The notes: generated by a model from the letters alone, not told the origin. 64,000 nt of DNA from Ariolimax columbianus (GCA_036924085.1 JAVGWX010000011.1:14598818-14662817); one strand, 5' to 3'. Positions 44,352 through 55,600 are shown, numbered from the stretch's first letter. Numbers and translations: made by a program.

Positions 44352-45475
44352 CTTGAAGGGATACCTACTACAAGGGACACCTGCTTGAAGGGATACCTAC
44401 TACAAGGGACACCTGCTTGAAGGGATACCTACTACAAGGGACACCTGCTTGAAGGGACACCTGCTTGAAGGGACACCTGCTTGAAGGGACACCTGCTTGA
44501 AGGGACACTGGACACCTGCTTGAAGGGACACCTGCTTGAAGGGACACCTGCTGGAAGGGACACCTGCTTGAAGGGACACCTGCTTGAAGGGACACCTGCT
44601 TGAAGGGACACCTGCTTGAAGGGACACCTGCTTGAAGGGACACCTGCTTGAAGGGACACCTGCTTGAAGGGACACCTGCTGGAAGGGACACCTGCTTTAA
44701 GGGACACCTGCTTGAAGGGACACCTGCTTGAAGGGACACCTGCTTGAAGGGACACCTGCTTGAAGGGACACCTGCTTGAAGGGACACTGGACACCTGCTT
44801 GAAGGGACACCGGACACCTGCTTGAAGTAAAACCTGCTTGAAGGGACACCTGCTTGAAGGGACACCTGCTTGAAAGGACACCTGCTTGAAGGGACACCTG
44901 CTTGAAGGGACACCTGCTTGAAGTTACACCTGCTTGAAGGGACACCTGCTTGAAGGGACACCTGCTTGAAGGGACACCTGCTTGAAGGGACACCTGCTTG
45001 AAGGGACACCTACTTGAAGGGACACCTACTTGAAGGGACACATGTTTAAAGGGACACCGGACACCTGCTTGAAGGGACACCTGTTTAAAGGGATACCTGT
45101 TTGAAGGGACACCTGCTTGAAGGGACACCTATTTGAAGGGACACCGGACACCTGCTTGAAGGGACACCGGACACCTGCTTGAAGGGACACCGGACACCTG
45201 CTTGAAGGGACACCGGACACCTGCTTAAAGGGCCACCGGACACCTGCTTGAAGAAACACCGGACGCCTGCTTTAAGTGATACCTGCTTGAAGGGACACCG
45301 GACACCTGCTTGAAGGGACACCGGACACCTGCTTGAAGGGAAACCGGACACCTGCTTGAAGGGACACCGGACACCTGCTTGAAGTGATACCTGCTTGAAG
45401 TGACACCTGCTTGAAGGGACACCTGCTTGAAGGGACAGGGACACCTGCTTGAAGGGACACCTGCTTGAAAGTGAG
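44352..45475 (+). repeat. 16/23-bp composite minisatellite
   Basis: About 65 copies of GGGACACCTGCTTGAA. From about 44800 onward many are 23 bp through a 7-bp insert (GGGACACCGGACACCTGCTT). The left block is nearly pure 16-bp units, with GGGATACCTACTACAA units at the very start, so the array grew in phases. It lies inside the MCE composite and inside the phosphatase intron. Confidence 0.95.
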
Positions 45476-45477
45476 GT

Positions 45478-46595
45478 GGGATTCTTGGCTAGAATGTTTC
45501 GCCTGGCCCTGACTAACATAGTCTTATCAGTAAGTGTCACCTGACCCTGACTAGGATAGTCTGATCAGTAAGTTACGTCTGACAATAACTAACATAGGTA
45601 AATCATTATATTTCACTGACCCTAACTAGCATAGTCTGATCTGTATATTTCACCTGACCCTGACTTACATAGTATGATCAGTACGTTTTACCTGACCCTG
45701 ACTAGCATAGTATGATCAGTATATTTGACCTGACCCTAACTAGCATAGTCTGATCTATATATTTCACCTGACCCTGACTAACATAGTCTTCTTCTTCTTC
45801 GTACGCTGTCAGACGTCAATTTAAATTTGTTCGAAGAAAGCAGCTGTCACCCTGAGACTGTCGACACTGCCATAGAGCTTGTCTAGTGTTGCACTGGTGA
45901 TGACCACATGTGCTTTCTCTGGTACTTGTATGTTGAGTAATTTTGCAGCAGATGTTCAGCGGTCATTTTCCCTGTACCACAGGTGCATTCGTCAGTGCCA
46001 CTTATCTTCAGTTTTTTGAATAGATGGTACCTCAGTCTGTTGTAGCCTGTGCGGAGTCTGAAGACCATGACCTGCTCTCTTCTGTTCAACTGGTAATAAG
46101 TGTCATTTGTTGTGTAGCCAGTATGATCTTTTTCCCATTTGGCCATGTATCTGTCCCTAATAAACCTTTTGGACTCTTCGTAGGTCACACTAGAATCTGG
46201 TTGTGGTAGTCTTGCACATTCTTTTGCCTGACTAACATAGTCTGATCAGTACGTTTTACCTGACCCTGACTTGCATAGTCTGATCAGTATATTTCACTTG
46301 ACCCTAACTAGCATAGTCTGATCAGTATGTTTCACCTGACCCTGACTAACATAGTAGAATAAGCATGTTTCACCTGACCCTGACTAACATAGTAGGATCA
46401 GCATGTTTCACCTGACCCTGACTAACATAGTCTGAACTGTACGTTTTGCCTGACCCTGACTAAAATAGTATGATCAACATGTTTCACCTGACCCTTACTA
46501 GCATAGTCTGATCAGTACGTTTCACCTGATTCTCACTTATATAGTTTGATCAGTACGTTTTGCCTCACCAAACGTTAATCTCATCTCCCAATTGA
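45478..46595 (+). repeat. 38-bp array of MCE copy 3
   Basis: About 18 copies of a 38-bp unit: CTGACCCTGACTAACATAGT then CTGATCAGTACGTTTCAC. The perfect palindrome CTGATCAG occurs in each intact unit. A GAA-LINE splits the array at 45789-46226. It ends at TGCCTCACCAAACGTTAATC, the MCE right-end motif. Confidence 0.9.
45789..46226 (-). mobile_element. GAA-LINE 3' end inserted in the MCE array
   Basis: The - strand encodes VTYEESKRFIRDRYMAKWEK, LNRREQVMVFRLRTGYNRLR and a CTCG...EHLL knuckle in one frame (46188-45883), so it is younger than the + copy at 15105. The tail is the GAAGAAGAAGAA complement at 45789-45801. A 16-bp duplication CCTGACTAACATAGTC flanks it at 45773-45788 and 46227-46242, although the target is itself repetitive. 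Length is 438 bp, 5' truncated. Confidence 0.88.
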
Positions 46596-46769
46596 ATGAT
46601 GATAGATTAGTCACCAAAAAACATTCCACTCACGCTGGAGGGCAGTGCATTACTCTCTTCACCTAAGTGGTGACAGGGTTGAAAGAATAGAGCCCCTGTA
46701 ACCATCTATACATGTTCTAAGATGTACCTAACGATGGTTTTCATGGGGCTAGCAGCTCATCACATTGTG

Positions 46770-47262
46770 TGTATGTTGTTGTATGCCCACAATGAGCAAA
46801 TTTACTCTTTTTTGCGCCCCGAAAAAGGCGTTAAGTGTCGGATTGCGGTAGCTTCTGCGCATCCTAAGCTTGCTGATGAATGTGAACAGGGGTTCCCCTC
46901 CATGCTGATGTGCTTTGCTTGGCTACACCTGACGCTCACTACTAGGGGGATCACGACGATTCCCACCCCGTTAGACAGAATGAACCAGTTTCCAGAAAGG
47001 AAAAAAACACATTTTAGCTTGGTACAAAGCACGAACTCCGTAGCTCCAGCGATGAACCCAGGGATCTCCGGGAAAAAATGACATCATGGACCGACCATCG
47101 CAGTTCGAATTCGAACCGTCTGAACACGAGGCAAACGGCTTGACCACTTCGCCACAGAGATCCCCCCCCCCTTCCTGGGATCAAAACGTGGATGTTAGGT
47201 GGGGTCTCGGCCAATAAGTTTATTCAAACCCGATCAGTATGTTTTACCTGGCCAGACGTTTG
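46770..47262 (+). mobile_element. MCE copy 4, interrupted by a SINE
   Basis: The body starts TGCCCACAATGAGCAAATTT and runs through GTGTCGGATTGCGGTAGCTT, GATCACGACGATTCCCACCC to about 46990. After the SINE it resumes as GGTCTCGGCCAATAAG, one ACCCGATCAGTATGTTTTAC unit and CCAGACGTTTGTCTCC. It therefore has about one array unit. Confidence 0.75.
46993..47172 (-). mobile_element. tRNA-derived SINE inside MCE copy 4
   Basis: The - strand head is TCTGTGGCGAAGTGGTCAAG (box A-like) then GACGGTTCGAATTCGAAC (box B-like), followed by about 100 bp of body and a T-rich end near 47000. The head resembles that of the SINE at 60457 (CCGTGGCGAAGTGGTTAAGC). Confidence 0.65.
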
Positions 47263-47319
47263 TCTCCTTTCATCGTGTCAAATCTTTACTTTGAAACGGT
47301 AGCTGGTGGCAGAAGTTGT

Positions 47320-47582
47320 AAGACAATGAAGGAGAAGACATCAGCCAGCGACTCGCAGCTGATTGTTGCATCTCGGTCACAGAACGATGGCATATCATGA
47401 CCCTATTCCGCCTCCAAGCAACAGCCCTAGAAACAGGCTGCACAAGTGTAGTCTGGTTAAGATAATATAGATGGAAAACCCGGAACCCAAACTGCCAGCT
47501 GAAACCGAAATGCGCAGATATTGCAGCCTCGCTGTACACTGTACGACACACCTTCCTTCTCAGGACAAACGACGGAGAAGAT
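47320..47582 (+). mobile_element. B-type interspersed repeat copy
   Basis: AGACATCAGCCAGCGACTCG, CCTATTCCGCCTCCAAGC, AACTGCCAGCTGAAACCGAA and GATATTGCAGCCTCGCTGTA occur in the family order. There is no open frame of interest. Confidence 0.6.
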
Positions 47583-47639
47583 TCCGCAATTACAAATGCT
47601 TGGTTGGATGCTTCATTGGTGACCCTATAGAATAGAAAA

Positions 47640-47862
47640 CGACATTCAATCACTCAATCATTCGATCAATCACTCAATCATTCGATCAATCAGTCAATCA
47701 ATCGAACAATCGCTCAATCAATCAGTCAATTATTTGTTAAATCAGTTAATCATTCGCTAAATCATTCGGAAATTAGGTCAATCCTACTATCAGTCAATCA
47801 ATCCGTCAATCATTCGATAAATCAGTCAATGATTTGGTCAATCAGTCAATCATTCACGATCT
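47640..47862. repeat. AATC-derived simple repeat
   Basis: TCAATCATTCGATCAATCAC-type sequence, about 220 bp of 4-bp periodic AATC with point variants. Confidence 0.9.
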
Positions 47863-48536
47863 CTCTGTCCACTTTCTCGTCATCTTTGAACATACTACCT
47901 AGCACTTATATTTCCTTACTTGCTTGATATTTTTGTCCCTGTTGTAAAAATTTATTTGCAGCTATTCACACTATGTCTTTATTGTCTCAATCATTTCTTT
48001 GTTGATCTTCAATATTTTGAACCCTAACTGAAAATTCCATTCCCCTACAGTTGACAGTGTGTGAAAGTGTTGAGTAGCAACAATGTTTTTATAGCACCGA
48101 CGTTATTTTACAACAAATATTCTCCATTGTTGTCTACGGTTTGTTTTGTTGTTTGTTTGTTTGTTTTGTTTTTTTATAGAATAGCATCCATAATATAACC
48201 ATTAACTTCACATTTTGCAATGCCCGCCATCTCATGTCTGATCTGATCTCATGGGAAATGTTTATTTCATTTCACTTTAACTCCAACAAGATTTTTTTTA
48301 ATGTATCATTATTATGTGCAATCAATAATTTTCAACATCCAAAACAAAAAGGAATATAGTTAACATTTCTCACCTCTGTCACTAAACTTTAAAATAATCG
48401 TGTACTGTGTTTATAATTTTGTTTTTAAATTATGGATTTCTCGGCCTCATACTACGACCTACTTAATTTGTGTTGCAATTGACCTTTAAATTGCAAGTAC
48501 CTCATTAAAATGATAAATTTTCTTCATTGTGTTCTA
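47863..48536. other. Intronic AT-rich sequence
   Basis: Unique sequence with no supported feature. Confidence 0.4.
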
Positions 48537-48539
48537 ATT

Positions 48540-48842
48540 TTTCGTTCGTTCTCAGACTTCCACTACCAAGCTCTGAAAAGGGCTTTGTAAGTAGCAGAAT
48601 GTAGTCAGGAGATCGTAATACGTTGTACCGTAGTTTACATCTTGACTGCGATTTTTGTACAGTTTGGTCAGACACATCTGACTTCAGTATGCCATTTTTG
48701 GGTAACGAGTTAGCCTTCCCTCTTCGATCTCCTTAGCCAGAGTGCACTGTTGCAGTATGTTATCTAGGATCATCGTGTTGGGGTGAAGAAGGATCTATGT
48801 CACTGATTACATTGATCCCGTACTAGTGTCGCTCATCTCCAA
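48540..48842 (-). mobile_element. B-type repeat, long form
   Basis: TCGTTCGTTCTCAGACTTCC, CAAGCTCTGAAAAGGGCTTT, CGTAGTTTACATCTTGACTG and TTATCTAGGATCATCGTG match the copies at 28850 and 62412. The GAA tail complement is missing here. Confidence 0.7.
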
Positions 48843-48887
48843 CCTGCATATGCCAACCTGCATGTTTCCAAGTTTTGCGTGCTCCAA

Positions 48888-49010
48888 TGTTGTTGTTGTT
48901 GTTCTTGTTGTTGTTGTTCTTGTTGTTGTTGTTCTTGTTGTTGTTGTTCTTGTTGTTGTTGTTGTTGTTGTTGTTGATGATGAATTGTTGTTGTTGATGA
49001 TGATGATGAA
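48888..49010. repeat. (GTT)n with GAT stretch
   Basis: GTTGTTGTTCTTGTTGTTG units, then GATGATGATGATGA. It directly precedes an MCE body. Confidence 0.95.
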
Positions 49011-49738
49011 TGCCCACAATGAGTAGGATAACTCTTTATATGCATCCTAGAGCGGACGTTTCGTGGCGGGATGATGTAGCTTTCCTCACATCCCAAGCGC
49101 ACTGATGAATGTGGACTGGGGTCCTCCAAGTGGTTGTGCTATGCTTGGCTTCATCCGAGCGTCGCTCACTACTACGGGGATCACGTCGATCCGCCACCTC
49201 GTTAGCCAGGCTGCAGTAAAAACAGCCTGTTTCCATGGAGCACTACATGAGGGTCTAGACCAATATATTTTGCCGTACCCTGACTAACATGTCTGATCAG
49301 TATATTTTGCCTGACCTTAACATGTCTGATCAGTATATTTTGCCTGACCCTAACATGTCTGATAAGTATATTTTGCCTGACCCTAACATGTCTGATCAGT
49401 ATATTTTGTCTGCCTCTAATATGTCTGATCAGTATATTTTGCCTGCCTCTAATATGTCTGATCAGTATATTTTGCCTGACCATAACCTGTCTGATCAGTA
49501 TATTTTGTCTGCCTCTAACATGTCTGATCAGTATATTTTGCCTGCCTCTAATATGTCTGATCAGTATATTTTGCCTGACCCTAACATGTCTGATCAGTAT
49601 ATTTTGCCTGACCCTAACATGTCTGATCAGTATATTTTGCCTGACCCTAACATGTCTGATCAGTATATTTTGCCTGACCCTAACATGTCTGATCAGTATG
49701 TTTTGTCTGACCAGACGCTAGTTCTTCCTCCATATGCT
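49011..49738 (+). mobile_element. MCE copy 5 with 33-bp internal array
   Basis: The body 49011-49262 has the canonical TGCCCACAATGAGTAGGATA, CTCACATCCCAAGCGCACTG, GATCACGTCGATCCGCCACC and GCAGTAAAAACAGCCTG. About 13 copies of a 33-bp unit follow, TGACCCTAACATGTCTGATC plus AGTATATTTTGCC, to 49700, then the right end CTGACCAGACGCTAGTTC. With a 33-bp period the array stays open for 152 codons (SDQYILPDPNM repeats). I do not take this as a gene. Confidence 0.88.
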
Positions 49739-50289
49739 CCAATGTAATAACTCTAAACTAGTACCTGACTAACACTTAATTAGGGCAAGCACAAGCAGCG
49801 AGGAAGGAATATACTCACCTCACGTCACAGACAGGTATACCTCGAACAACAATTTTCTCAGATTGGGTCCTATGAGACCCTAATTTTCTCGGTTGCACAG
49901 ATGGATCAATAACAATGGCTATCAACAATGGAGGGACTGGTATCTTTGTCTCATATCCCGGAAACTATTTGAGACAATGAGTACTCCTAAATGTAAATTA
50001 TGCTTTACCTATATACAGCTGAGGTTCAAGCACTTGAACAAGCTGCGAATATGATTTATAACAGCTGTGACTGCCAAAAGGTAAGTCATCTTCTACGATG
50101 AACTATTTGTACTGTAAGCTCTGTGATGGCGTACGCCCACACATGAGAACTGAACTAAGCAAGGTAGCTGCCAGATAGATATGCCAAAATGTTGTGGTTA
50201 GCATCGCATTGTTTGCGTAACGGGGAACAAGAAGCTAGGTAGACTTGCAAAAAGGATGGAGATTGTGAACAATAAGACATTAAAATCGC
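49739..50289. other. Intronic unique sequence
   Basis: No supported feature. It may include unrecognised 5' sequence of the LINE that follows. Confidence 0.35.
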
Positions 50290-51545
50290 ACACTTTGAGA
50301 AAAAGAGAGCTATGCAGGATATCAAAAGATAACTGGACCAACTATACGACGATTAGCAGATCCTTGACAGCCGCTGTCCGAGTATCTAGGCAAACATCAG
50401 ATTGGTTTGCAGTACAAAAGGGAGTAAGACAGGGATGTATCCATCTAACCTTATCTATACTTCTTCTTCGTACGCTGTCAGACGTCAACTTGAATTTGTT
50501 CGAAGAAAGCAGCTGTCATCCTGAGGCTGTCGACACTGTCATTGAGCTTGTCTAGTGTTGGCACTGGTGATGACCACACGTGCTTTCTCTGGTCCTCGTA
50601 TGTCGGGCAATTTTGCAGCAGATGTTCAGCGGTCATTTTCCTTGTGCCACAGGTGCATTCGTCAGTGCCATATATCTTCAGTTTATACCGTATCTATACA
50701 ACATATATGCTGAATGTATAATGAGAAATGTTCAAGAAGACCAGAACATTGAAAGTTTTGATACATTTACTATTGGCTGGTACGAGATTCCAGAGTTACG
50801 ATACGCAGACTTCACAGTGATACTATCAAGAAATGCAGAATAGCTACAGCAGTAAAGATCAAAACGTGTTTATAAACATAAATAAAACAAAGATAAAGAC
50901 CACCGACAAAACATAATGTCATCATAAATTTACAGTGGGTGGTGAGGAAATACATCAGGTCACGGATTTTGAATATCTGGGCTCCAGAATTGACAAAAAT
51001 GGCGACTGCTCGAAAGAAATCAGAAGACTAGTCATGGCAATGCAGAGACTGAACAGCCTGAAGAAATTATGGCAGAGCACCAATAAAATGATAAAAGTAA
51101 AAGTCTTGAGAGCCTGTGTTTTTCCTGTGGCAGCTTATGGCTGCGAATCATGGACGATTACCAAAACTTCCAGACAAAGAATCGAATCCGTTGAGTCAAA
51201 AAATTACAGAAAGATCCCCAGAATACCCGGGACAGAGAAAAAGATAAATGTAGACATTCGGCAAGAGTTGAGCATAGAGGAGAACTGGTTTATTAATTCC
51301 ATTTTGGCTAGAAGATGCAAATACTTTGGTCACATCGAAAGAGACAACGGTTTTGAGAGAACAGTGGTGGAAGGTATGGTGCCAGGTAAAAGAGGAAGGG
51401 GTAGACCAAGAAGACGATGGCACCAAGATATCCAGGAGTGCCTTTGTATGACTGTGGCGGAGGCTGTGGTTTTGGCAAGGGAACGAGTTTCTTTCAGACA
51501 GCCTGTGATGGGAGCTACGTTTTATAAGGGACATGCTACATGATG
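50290..51545 (+). mobile_element. LINE with RT and tail, split by a GAA-LINE fragment
   Basis: The first part reads VRVSRQTSDWFAVQKGVRQGC (RT palm), is interrupted at 50461-50690, and resumes PYLYNIYAECIMRN and RYADFTVILS. The catalytic YADD is therefore YADF and the enzyme would be inactive. From 50935 to 51543 an open frame gives EYLGSRIDKNGDCSKEI, VAAYGCESWTITK, EKKINVDI, KRGRGRPRRRWHQDI, the post-RT tail. It ends with TGATGATGATGA. It lies sense within the phosphatase intron. Confidence 0.88.
50461..50690 (-). mobile_element. GAA-LINE 3' fragment inside a LINE, 9-bp duplication
   Basis: The left edge TTCTTCTTCGTACGCTGTCA is the tail complement, and homology to 45789-46226 ends at about 50683 (CTTCAGTTT), followed by a few filler bases. 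TATCTATAC at 50452-50460 is repeated at 50691-50699. Removing one copy plus the insert rejoins the RT reading frame as GC...YNIYAE. Confidence 0.88.
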
Positions 51546-51837
51546 ATGATGACAGTCGGGGACAGATCACCATTCTTCGCCTCAGAACAAGACACGACAA
51601 CATGTACAAGCTTCGACTGTCTGCTTCAGCTGTCTGCGACACGTTTTATCCACATGTCTCTTAATGCCCCGAATAGTAACTTCATTAGAGATTATTTTCA
51701 CACAAGTGTCACGTGGCTTTGAGCACTGTTGTCATAGTTACGGCGCTGGCGGTAACATTTTTTTAAATGCCCTTGCATTATCATTTTCCCCAGAAGAGTG
51801 TAACCAAGGGTTGATTGACACCTGACTGTTATCGTTG

Positions 51838-52085
51838 TTTAATGCCCACAATGAGTATGTTAACTCTTCTGTGTACCCAGAAAAGATCGTTAAGGGACGG
51901 GTTGTAATAGCTTTTCTCACATCCCGGGCGTGCTGGTGAATGGATACAGGGTTCTACAGGCTATCGTCAGTATCGTGCTATGTTTCGCTTCATCTGCCTG
52001 ACGCTTTGTCATTACTACGGGAATCACCTCGATGCAATCTCGTCAGCCATAATGCCTTGAAAACAGCCTATTTTCAGAGAACTCT
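51838..52085 (+). mobile_element. MCE copy 6, body only
   Basis: Begins ATGCCCACAATGAGTATGTT and contains CGGGTTGTAATAGCTTTTCT, ATCCCGGGCGTGCTGGTGAA and GGGAATCACCTCGATGC. No array or right-end motif follows. Confidence 0.75.
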
Positions 52086-53418
52086 AAATGGAAGAGAGAT
52101 TGTGGTCAGAATATGGTTTTCCCTTCAGATTATGTGACGATTACTACAATTTCTTCTGTCATCATTTGCACTGTTCAGTAAGTCATTCTTCTTGTTTTCT
52201 GTATTTATTTTCAATTCTCCTGCTGAAAACTTGAAGAAAATAGCAATTGTCCTCACTTTTTAGTTTATACTTTCAGTATGTTCACTTTATTATCTTACAA
52301 ATCAATAATTATTTTCTTTTTGTTATGTTTCTTCAATCTACCTTTTTTTCTGATTCTTCGAACATTTCCAAACCATTGTCTACTTTGTTTATATTTTATA
52401 ATTCGTTTTTGACACTGTCATCTATCAAGTCTTCTCTTCTTTCTTCTCTTGATGATCAGTTTTATTGTGTTCTTCTTAATATTGTCTTCTTATCTGATTC
52501 TAAGTGTTATAGTTGTTTTTTTCGTATGTAATTTCTTTTCATCGTGTTTTTTTCATCTTGACGCTACCAGAGAATACAACTATGTTCCAGTGTCTTCGTC
52601 CTGTTTATTTTTTTACCACGCTTATTTTTCTCTTACTACAGATGAATATGGCTTCTTGCTTTTTTCTCTTTAATTTCTTTATGTTCATTGTCTCTTCCTT
52701 TTTGACCAGCTGATTATGAAAATTTCCTTTCACTTCAACCCCTATTTCTTTTAATCGATTGTTGTTTTGCATTTTGGTTTTCCTTTCTAAATCAGAAGAT
52801 TTTGTTTACAATTTCCTTCATCCTTTATTTATTCATCTTTTATTTATTATTATATATCAGTATTGTTTATGATAAAAACTGTTTACATAGTCAAACGGAT
52901 AAACTTGTTTTTTTATTCTGTAAATATTTGTAATAATCTTTATCTCATCCTTTCTTTCTAATGAAGGTTTTCGTTTTATAACAATAAATTAGCTTGCAAA
53001 TTTTCTGACATTTCCGTACAGATGATCTATTGACTTAAACATTGTCACACATATATAAAAGCTTCTTCATACCAATTATCCTATTCCTAAATGTATAAAT
53101 ATACCTCAATTTTCTAATGGCAGTTTTATATCGCAAGAATAAGTGTGTTCAAAGACCCAAAAATATTCAGAGGTTCTTTTTACATCTCTATTCTTCTTTT
53201 CGCTTTTCTTGTCCTGTTGGCCTTTCATTGGTAGGTTATGAAGTGGTTTCATGGCCGGCCCTAGTATGTGCTTGTAGCTTTCAGCGTCAGGTTATGAAGT
53301 GGTTTCTTGATGGACCCTAGTATGTGCTTCCTACATGAGGAGTTGTCACTGCATCTGTTATTTCTGCCATCAATCTTTTGCATGTGCAGCCCTTGGTTAT
53401 ATATCGATTGTATAGGTA
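52086..53418. other. Intronic T-rich sequence, no gene
   Basis: Strongly T-rich + strand (TTTTTCTTCTT-type) with leucine/phenylalanine-rich frames that I regard as composition artefacts. Confidence 0.45.
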
Positions 53419-53419
53419 T

Positions 53420-53576
53420 TGAATGGATGGTACATCAGTCTGTTGTGGCCTGTGCGGAGTCTGAAGACCACCACCTGCTCTTTTCTGTTCAACTGGTAAT
53501 AAGTGTCATTTATTGTGTAGCCAGTATGGTCTCTTTCCCATTGGTCCTCTCGTGAAGCCGGCAGACCTGAAGAACA
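53420..53576 (-). mobile_element. GAA-LINE internal fragment
   Basis: The complement encodes HTGYTINDTYYQLNRKEQVV and FRLRTGHNRLMYHP, in one frame. It is only about 155 bp, lacking the knuckle and tail, and abuts the TTAAG-LINE on its right. Confidence 0.75.
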
Positions 53577-55052
53577 TAACTTAACTTCTTTATACTGGTT
53601 TAGAAGACTCAGCAGAGTATAGACAATCAGTTTCATTTACTTTGCCTTGCTTTAAAAGCTATGCGCATCCAGTGTATTCTTAAATGCATTAATTGTCCCT
53701 GCCACCACTACCTCCTGTGGCAATGCATTTCAAGCATTCACCACTCTCTGACTAAAAAAATATTTCCTAATATCTAATCTGGACCTCTCTTTAGTTAACT
53801 TGTAGCTATGCCTTCTTGTTCTTGTCGGTGGTTGTATTTTGAAAAAAACTTTTTATAGCCTAATTTATCCGTTCCTCTGATAATCCTCTAAACTTGTATT
53901 GTCACCTCGAATTCTTCTCTCTTCTAGGCCCTGTAGGCCGATTTTTCCTCATAACTGTAATTCTGGAATTCCACTATCAACTTTGTTGCTCTTTTTTGTA
54001 TTATTTAAAGCGTATTTATATCCCTTCTATGATAAGGACTCCACACCGTTACACAGTACTCCAATCTAGGTTTAACTAATGCTTTATACCGTTTGACTAT
54101 CACTTTCTTGCTCCTATGTTTAATATTTCTTGTTATCATACCTAACATTGCATTTGCCTTTTTCACTGCTACCTGAACTTGCTCACTCATTTTACCTGTA
54201 TCGTCTACTATAACCCCTAGGTTTCTTTCCTTATCTATCTTTGTAATATTGTTCTCGCCCATTCTATAATTATGTTACATATTGGATCTACCCTTGTGGA
54301 TGACTGTACATTTATCTACATTAAACTCCATTTGCCAGCTTACAGACCATTCTTGAATTTGATCTAAATCCGACCTCAATATATCCACTTCCGCTTTAGA
54401 TGAGACACTGCTGCATAGTTTTGTGTCATCAGCAAATTTTGCAATCATGGATACCATATCAATGTCCAAATCATTTATATATATATCAAGAACAAAAATT
54501 GGTCCCAAAACTGAGCCCTGTGGCACTCCACTTTTCACTTCACACCACTCAGAGTACACCTTATTTATTCCCACCCTCTGCCTTCTTCCCGTTAACCAAT
54601 TTTCAATCCATTTGGCAACTTCCCCACCTATGCCATGTGATTTTAACTTTCGAAATAATCTTTGATGAGGCATTCTATCAAAAGCCTTTGCAAAATCTAG
54701 ATAAATAACATCCACTGGCTCCCCTTTATCTATAATTTTAGTAACCTCCTCCATGAATTCTAATAGATTTGTTAAGTACGATCTCCCTTTAGTAAACCCA
54801 TCCTGACTATTTCTGATTAGATTAAACTTGTCTAAATGCATTACAATTTTTTCTTTGATTATTGACTAACAATTTACAGACTATGTTCGTTAAACTCACC
54901 TGTCTATAATTTGCTGGAATGATTGTTTTGCCCCTTTTTAATAAGTAGATCACTCCTGCATCTTTCCAATCTCGTGGAACAATCCCTTTTGCAAGTAATT
55001 GAGAACATAATATAGCCAATGGTTTTGCTAGTTGGTCTCTAATTTTAAACAG
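53577..55052 (-). mobile_element. TTAAG-LINE with reverse transcriptase domain, best copy
   Basis: From 55052 down to 53577 on the - strand. Upstream piece: SQLLAKGIVPRDWKDAGVIY (54822-55055). RT core (54841-54275): QDGFTKGRSYLTNLLEFM, VIYLDFAKAFDRMPHQRLF, GVPQGSVLGP and KFADDTKLCSS, so both Asp residues of FADD are present. Then (54262-54005) GVIVDDTGKMSEQVQVAVKK and PRLEYCVTVWSPYHRR. It is broken between these blocks by frameshifts, with a decayed C-terminus and a short TTAAG complement at 53577-53585. The endonuclease domain is absent, so it is 5' truncated. Confidence 0.9.
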
Positions 55053-55600
55053 CATGTTCTACTGTTTGTTTGTTTTCCCCACATGGGCACATGTCTCTGT
55101 GTCCAATTTTTAATTTGTTGAACGGATGATTTTTCAGTCTACAGGAACCCATTCGCAGTCTGAATATTGTCACTTCATCTCTTCTTAGCAAAAAGTAGTA
55201 TGCTTCTGTTATATTAGATTCAGGATGTTCTCTGGAACATGTGCCTTTGAAGTTAAATTGTAACATTGTCATTCTTCTTCTTCTTCTGCGTTCGTTCTCA
55301 ATCTCCTGCTACCAAGCCCTGAACAGGGCTTTGCAAGTAGTAGGATGTAGTCTAGAGAACAGAATGCGTTGTGTCGCTAGTTTACAACTTGACTGCGATA
55401 GTTGCACCTTTTGGTCCGACACATCCGTCTTCTGCAGCAACATTGTCATTATTTCTTCATATGTAACTCTTGTCGTCAGTTTGAGATTTGCCGCCTTCCG
55501 CTTTTGCCAGTCTATCTGCCTCCTCAAAATCTTCTTTTCTGATTCTATCAATTCTTATTACATCAAGCATTCTGCGAAGGCATTTCATCTCTGCTGCTAC
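55045..55600 (-). mobile_element. Jockey-type RNase H end, split by an S165 SINE
   Basis: Downward from 55600: ILRRQIDWQKRKAANLKLTT-type frame and VTYEEIMTML to 55439. After the SINE at 55274-55438 it continues QFNFKGTCSREHPESNITEA, LLRRDEVTIFRLRMGSCRLK, then CPCG...VEHAV. It is related to but distinct from the GAA-LINE. Removing the SINE and one duplication joins the two halves in frame. Confidence 0.75.
55274..55438 (-). mobile_element. S165 SINE with 12-bp target duplication
   Basis: A 165-bp element, with tail complement CTTCTTCTTCTTCTGCG at the left and 5' end CCGTCTTCTGCAG complement at the right. A perfect AACATTGTCATT duplication flanks it at 55262-55273 and 55439-55450. No tRNA box A or B was found. 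Confidence 0.88.

Noticed and set aside
49289..49747. 152-codon frame with an 11-residue repeat (SDQYILPDPNM)
   Set aside because: The 33-bp period of the MCE array keeps the frame open. Other MCE arrays with 37- and 38-bp units do not preserve it.
52247..52713. Phenylalanine/leucine-rich frames that look like membrane proteins
   Set aside because: The + strand is T-rich, which gives F and L in every frame; composition alone explains it.
54275..55055. Candidate functional reverse transcriptase
   Set aside because: FADD is present, but the element is 5' truncated, frameshifted on both sides of the core and lacks the endonuclease, so it is not an active gene.
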